DNA from: DATAXP01 sp036272935
GTDB taxonomy: Bacteria > Planctomycetota > Planctomycetia > Pirellulales > PNKZ01
NCBI GenBank assembly: GCA_036272935.1
Contig: DATAXP010000117.1
Span: 1-17,599, forward strand
Reading direction: 5' to 3'
Length of the DNA stretch: 17,599 nucleotides
In this document: piece after piece, positions 14,719-17,599 of the stretch
Numbering within the stretch: position 1 is the stretch's first letter
Layout of the letters: each line of letters begins with the position of its first letter
Position numbers and translations under genes: made by a program
The notes under the pieces: generated by a model
Told to the model about the DNA's origin: nothing
The model's input: the letters and a program-made list of their open reading frames with translations, nothing else
Database searches by the model: none

Positions 14719-14785
14719 TGGGGGATAACGGGAAGGGGCTTTTACATACAGCCGCCGATATCCCCACATCGCTTTGTATCCCCCA
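14719..14785. repeat. Inverted repeat downstream of the VWA gene
   Basis: TGGGGGATA (14719-14727) and TATCCCCCA (14777-14785) are perfect 9-bp inverted copies 49 bases apart, with further partial pairing outside. This lies 25 bases after the VWA stop and could end that transcript, although no T-run follows closely. Confidence 0.45.
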
Positions 14786-14823
14786 CATCCCCCTGCTTCC
14801 TTCGCATTGCGGCAAAAAAAATG

Positions 14824-14853
14824 TTGACATCCGCGCAGCGAAATCGGTATAAG
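14824..14853 (+). promoter_or_regulatory. Sigma70-type promoter of the Bfd-like gene
   Basis: A perfect TTGACA (14824-14829) and TATAAG (14848-14853) are separated by 18 bases. It follows an A-rich stretch. The start point would be near 14860, inside or beside the Fur-like operator, giving a leader of about 80 bases. Confidence 0.7.
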
Positions 14854-14862
14854 AAAGGGGAG

Positions 14863-14879
14863 TTGAGACTGAGTATCAA
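14863..14879. promoter_or_regulatory. Fur-like operator (7-1-7 inverted repeat)
   Basis: TTGAGAC-TGA-GTATCAA is an interrupted palindrome with one mismatch. Read as a 7-1-7 Fur motif, TGAGACT-G-AGTATCA (14864-14878) agrees with TGATAAT-n-ATTATCA at 11 of 14 arm bases. It covers the region just after the -10 box, where a bound repressor would block transcription. The regulator's identity (Fur or another FUR-family protein) is inference. Confidence 0.55.
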
Positions 14880-14939
14880 TGTCAGCAAATTAACGCACCC
14901 GTCGCTCCCGCCCGAAATTCGACCAACCCCCCGCCTGCC

Positions 14940-15197
14940 ATGGTCGTCGCGTACGAAGTTTTTGACGGGTCATTCGTCGATACCGAAATCGGCATCGCCT
15001 GTTCATCGTGCTCCGCAACCTGTGAAGAGGGCGGCGACGCGGTCGTCTGCCGCTGTTTGCAGGTGAGCGAGTCAATGTTGCTCGATGCCCAGGCCCGCTG
15101 CCCGTTCGCGGCGCTGCGCGATATTGCCGTGGCCACCGGAGCCGGCACCGGCTGCACCGCTTGCCATCGGCACTTGCGGAAGTTCCTGAAGCGCTAG
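14940..15197 (+). CDS. Bfd-like [2Fe-2S]-binding protein
   Basis: The product has 85 residues. The C-terminal half matches the Bfd/NifU-middle fold: CRC (C37, C39) and GAGTGCTACHRHLRKFL (C72, C75), i.e. CxC-x32-CxxC, with helices between. Bfd (bacterioferritin-associated ferredoxin) donates electrons to bacterioferritin to release stored iron; related domains occur in other iron and nitrogen enzymes. The N-terminal 36 residues are unusual: they carry a second cysteine cluster, CSSCSATC (C21, C24, C28), that Bfd lacks. No ribosome binding site precedes ATG 14940, so a different start remains possible, but no better in-frame start is seen. The promoter and Fur-like operator upstream fit iron control. 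No bacterioferritin gene is in the window. It converges on the YyaL-like gene. Confidence 0.8.
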   Translation: MVVAYEVFDGSFVDTEIGIACSSCSATCEEGGDAVVCRCLQVSESMLLDAQARCPFAALRDIAVATGAGTGCTACHRHLRKFLKR

Positions 15198-15235
15198 CGA
15201 TCATCGATCGTTAGCCCCCGGCGAGTCGCCGGGGG
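15193..15235. terminator. Double hairpin between convergent Bfd-like and YyaL-like genes
   Basis: The first hairpin is GCTAGCGATC-ATC-GATCGTTAGC (15193-15215, one G-T pair) and includes the TAG stop of the Bfd-like gene. The second is CCCCCGGCG-AGT-CGCCGGGGG (15215-15235, perfect 9 bp) and ends one base before the minus-strand stop codon. It probably ends both transcripts, although no T-run is present on either side. Confidence 0.6.
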
Positions 15236-17344
15236 TCAGCGTGCATGCGCCGGCGCAACGCGATCGAGTATCGCGACAATCGCGTGCTCGCCGGCCACCG
15301 GTTCCTGGCAGGCGAAATTCTCGCACAGGTAGAGCGTGACGCGCTTGTCGCGCGGCGCGCGACCCTCGAACGCCGGATCGAGTGCGGCGCTGTGTCCGCC
15401 GCCTGGGCGCGAGGCAACAACACGGTTCGGCCAGAAGCGCCGCCGCAGTTCGCCAAGCACCCCGCTTGCCTCTTCGCGGTCCACCGACACGATCACGACT
15501 TCCTGCGTCGGTCCCAAAAGCATGTCGAGCGCGAGCAGCATCTGTCCCGAGGCGGTCGGCGCTCGCTCCATGAGCTTCGCCGCCAGGGCGATCGTCCCCT
15601 CGGCCGCTTCCAAGTAGTCGCTTCGGCCGCAGAGCTTGCCGAGGCGCACCAGCGCCGTGGCTGCCAGGGCATTGCCACTGGGAACCGAACTGTCGAGCAG
15701 GTCCTTCTGGCGAGCAATGAGCCGTTCGTGGTCATCGGCAGTGAAAAAGAATCCGCCTTGCGTGCGATCTGCGAAGCGGGCCAGCAGCGTATCGGCCAGC
15801 TCGACGGCCGTGTCGATCCAGCGCTCCTCGAACGTCGCCTCGTACAACGTGACCAGCGCGTTGGCCAGAGCAGCGTAGTCGTCGAGATACGCGGCGAACT
15901 TCGCCTTGCCTTCGCGCCAAGTGTGCAGCAGCCGGCCATTTTTATCGCGCACGTGCTTGAGCAGAAATTCCGCCGCCTTCGCCGCCGCGGCCGTGTAGCG
16001 GGGCTCATCGAGTGCCGCGCCGGCCTGGGCCAGCGCGTCGATCATCAGGCCGTTCCAGCCCACGAGCACCTTGTCATCGAGTCCCGGCCGAACGCGCCGA
16101 GCCCGGGCGGCCAGCAACTTCGCCCGGCTTTTGGCTAAGTCAGCTTGCAGTTCGTCGGCATCGCGATGGAGCATGGCCGCGCACTGGGCGAATGTCTTGG
16201 GCAGGTTCAGAATGTTGGTCGACTCGAAATTCCCCACGTCGGTCACGTCGTAAACATGGCAGAACGTCTCGGCAGCGTCGGCCCCCAACACGTCCTCGAT
16301 CTGTTGCGGCGTCCAGACGTAGAACTTTCCTTCCTCACCTTCGCTGTCGGCATCAAGCGTGCTGAAAAATCCGCCGATGGGATCGGTTATCTCGCGAAGC
16401 ACGAAGTCGGCCGTTTCGCGCACGATGCGGGCGAAATCGTCGTTGCCGGTCGCCTGCCATGCCTCGACGTACGCGCTGGTGAGCAACGCGTTGTCGTACA
16501 ACATTTTCTCGAAGTGCGGCACCAGCCAGCGCTCGTCGACGCTGTAGCGATGGAATCCGCCGCCGAGTTGATCGTAGATACCGCCGCCGGCCATCTTCGT
16601 CAGCGTCGTCGTCACCATCCCCACGACGCTGTCGTGGGGCTTACCAGCGAGCTGGCCGCGACGCCACCAGCGCAGCAGCATGCGCAGGTCCATCGGGTGA
16701 GGAAACTTGGGGGCCGAGCCGAATCCGCCGTGCTGATGATCGAACGCGCGCTCGAGATTGGCCGTGGCTGTATGCACCAGGTCGAGCGACAACTTTTTCT
16801 CTTCGCCGGCGGCGGGCTCGACGATCGCCGGTGCGTGCCCGGAATGTTCTACGCCGTCGAGATGCGAGGTGAGTTGATCGGCTTGGGCCGCCACTTCCTC
16901 GCGACGTTTCTGCCACGCATCGCTGACGCCGGTGAGCACCTGGTCGAATCCCGGCATGCCCATGCGCGCCGTCGGAGGCCAGTAGGTGCCGCCGTAAAAC
17001 GGCTTCAGCTCGTGCGTCAGGAACACCGACATCGGCCAGCCGCCGCGACCAGTGAGCAGTTGCACCGCCTGCATGTAAATCTGGTCCAGGTCGGGGCGCT
17101 CTTCGCGATCGACCTTGATATTGACGAACCGCTCGTTCATCAGCCGCGCGATCTGCGCGTTCTCGAAGCTCTCGTGGGCCATCACGTGGCACCAGTGGCA
17201 GGCCGAGTAGCCGATCGACAGGAAGATCGGCTTATCCGCAGCCTTGGCCGCCGCGATCGCCTCATCGCCCCAGGGGTACCAATCGACCGGATTGTCGGCG
17301 TGCTGCAATAAGTAGGGGCTGGTTTCGTGAGCGAGGTGGTTCAT
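15236..17344 (-). CDS. YyaL/SPATA20-type thioredoxin-domain protein
   Basis: The product has 702 residues, the usual length of this family. The N-terminal thioredoxin-like domain (DUF255, about 1-165) begins with HLAHETSPYLLQHADNPVDW and holds the redox-type motif CHWCHVM (C49, C52), with VDREERPDLD and GGWPMSVFLT following. The C-terminal ~500 residues form an (alpha/alpha)6-barrel-like region resembling N-acylglucosamine epimerases and glycosidases (for example GGFGSAPKFPHP, GGGIYDQLGGGFHRYSVDERW, PHFEKMLYDNA, DADSEGEEGKFYVW). The protein is probably cytoplasmic; its reaction is not settled. I chose the ATG at 17344 because the family begins there; the in-frame upstream extension to 17437 is encoded by a repeat. 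The panB gene lies upstream on the same strand, 108 bases away. Confidence 0.93.
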   Translation of the reverse strand: MNHLAHETSPYLLQHADNPVDWYPWGDEAIAAAKAADKPIFLSIGYSACHWCHVMAHESFENAQIARLMNERFVNIKVDREERPDLDQIYMQAVQLLTGRGGWPMSVFLTHELKPFYGGTYWPPTARMGMPGFDQVLTGVSDAWQKRREEVAAQADQLTSHLDGVEHSGHAPAIVEPAAGEEKKLSLDLVHTATANLERAFDHQHGGFGSAPKFPHPMDLRMLLRWWRRGQLAGKPHDSVVGMVTTTLTKMAGGGIYDQLGGGFHRYSVDERWLVPHFEKMLYDNALLTSAYVEAWQATGNDDFARIVRETADFVLREITDPIGGFFSTLDADSEGEEGKFYVWTPQQIEDVLGADAAETFCHVYDVTDVGNFESTNILNLPKTFAQCAAMLHRDADELQADLAKSRAKLLAARARRVRPGLDDKVLVGWNGLMIDALAQAGAALDEPRYTAAAAKAAEFLLKHVRDKNGRLLHTWREGKAKFAAYLDDYAALANALVTLYEATFEERWIDTAVELADTLLARFADRTQGGFFFTADDHERLIARQKDLLDSSVPSGNALAATALVRLGKLCGRSDYLEAAEGTIALAAKLMERAPTASGQMLLALDMLLGPTQEVVIVSVDREEASGVLGELRRRFWPNRVVASRPGGGHSAALDPAFEGRAPRDKRVTLYLCENFACQEPVAGEHAIVAILDRVAPAHAR

Positions 17345-17353
17345 GCGGAAAAT

Positions 17354-17435
17354 GCAGAAGTCAGAAAGATGAATGCAGAAGTTGGGAACACAGCGTATCG
17401 CGTAACAGGTATCCTGCCGTATTTCTGACTTCTGC
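17354..17435. repeat. Inverted repeat between panB and the YyaL-like gene
   Basis: GCAGAAGTCAGAAA (17354-17367) and TTTCTGACTTCTGC (17422-17435) are perfect 14-bp inverted copies with 54 bases between. A third ATGCAGAAGT copy lies at 17373-17382. GCAGAAG/CTTCTGC filler of this kind is, from memory, frequent between planctomycete genes. It may form the end of the panB transcript. Confidence 0.8.
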
Positions 17436-17452
17436 ACTCATACTTCTACCTT

Positions 17453-17599
17453 TCACTCATAACTTTCGCCGCGGCCGGGGAACCTGCCGACGCGCACGTC
17501 GTCGCGGAAGTGGGTGACCGCTTTCGTGATTGTTTCGCCGAGGTTTGCATAAGCCCGCACGAAGCGCGGCACGTAGCCGCTGGTGATCCCCAGCAGGTC
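17453..17599 (-). CDS. panB: 3-methyl-2-oxobutanoate hydroxymethyltransferase, C-terminal fragment
   Basis: The last 48 residues of a minus-strand gene are seen, cut by the window edge and ending in TGA at 17453-17455. The sequence starts DLLGITSGYVPRFVRAYANL and ends VGRFPGRGESYE. This matches the PanB C-terminus (DLLGL...PKFVKRYANL..., ...VRxGxFPGxEHSY). PanB transfers a hydroxymethyl group from methylene-tetrahydrofolate to alpha-ketoisovalerate, the first committed step of pantothenate synthesis. The catalytic part is outside the window. Confidence 0.88.
   Translation of the reverse strand, partial: DLLGITSGYVPRFVRAYANLGETITKAVTHFRDDVRVGRFPGRGESYE

Noticed and set aside
1..17599. tRNA or rRNA genes
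   Set aside because: No cloverleaf-like segments or ribosomal RNA signatures were noticed by eye; a covariance search was not possible.

Overview
The window looks like a chromosomal segment of a planctomycete, probably Pirellulales-like. This is inferred from the GC-rich coding sequence, a short basic/acidic protein of a type I associate with planctomycetes, an ECF sigma factor paired with a membrane-anchored von Willebrand factor A (VWA) protein, an RNase D with a Glu at the third catalytic position, and many short palindromic or tandem filler repeats at gene ends. No 16S or other taxonomic marker is present. The genes are mostly housekeeping or respiratory, with one remnant of mobile DNA at the left edge.

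Left part (1-4700): the 3' end of an IS256-family transposase and its probable right terminal repeat lie about 114 bases upstream of thiC (thiamine pyrimidine synthesis). thiC converges on a small, highly charged protein of unknown function. A 70-bp palindromic element forms the last codons of thiC and fills the space between the two genes. A CopZ-N-terminal-like [2Fe-2S]/Zn protein and a ribonuclease D follow on the plus strand. Next comes an AT-richer stretch with a perfect 11-bp hairpin and one or two small membrane-protein genes.

Centre (5030-11139): four minus-strand genes run in the order cydA-cydB-(HlyD/EmrA-like)-(DHA2 MFS/EmrB-like). This is a cytochrome bd quinol oxidase followed by a two-component multidrug or toxin exporter. 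The cydA and cydB genes overlap. The two exporter genes are separated by 228 bases that carry an 18-bp tandem repeat and a 9-bp-period repeat.

Right part (11140-17599): divergent from cydA is a two-gene unit, an ECF sigma factor and a 925-residue protein. The latter has a cytoplasmic anti-sigma-like N-terminus, one membrane helix, a long linker and a VWA/DUF3520-type region, and I propose it as the cognate anti-sigma/sensor. A 119-bp inverted-repeat element sits in frame inside its linker. A Bfd-like [2Fe-2S] protein follows, with a clear sigma70-type promoter and a Fur-like 7-1-7 operator at the expected transcription start. It converges on a YyaL/SPATA20 thioredoxin-domain protein across a double hairpin. 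The window ends in the C-terminus of panB (pantothenate synthesis), read on the minus strand.

The most unusual themes are the repeated use of short palindromic or low-complexity repeats as coding sequence (thiC C-terminus, sigma-factor C-terminus, VWA linker), the sigma/VWA pair as a possible signalling system, and the iron-type control region of the Bfd-like gene.
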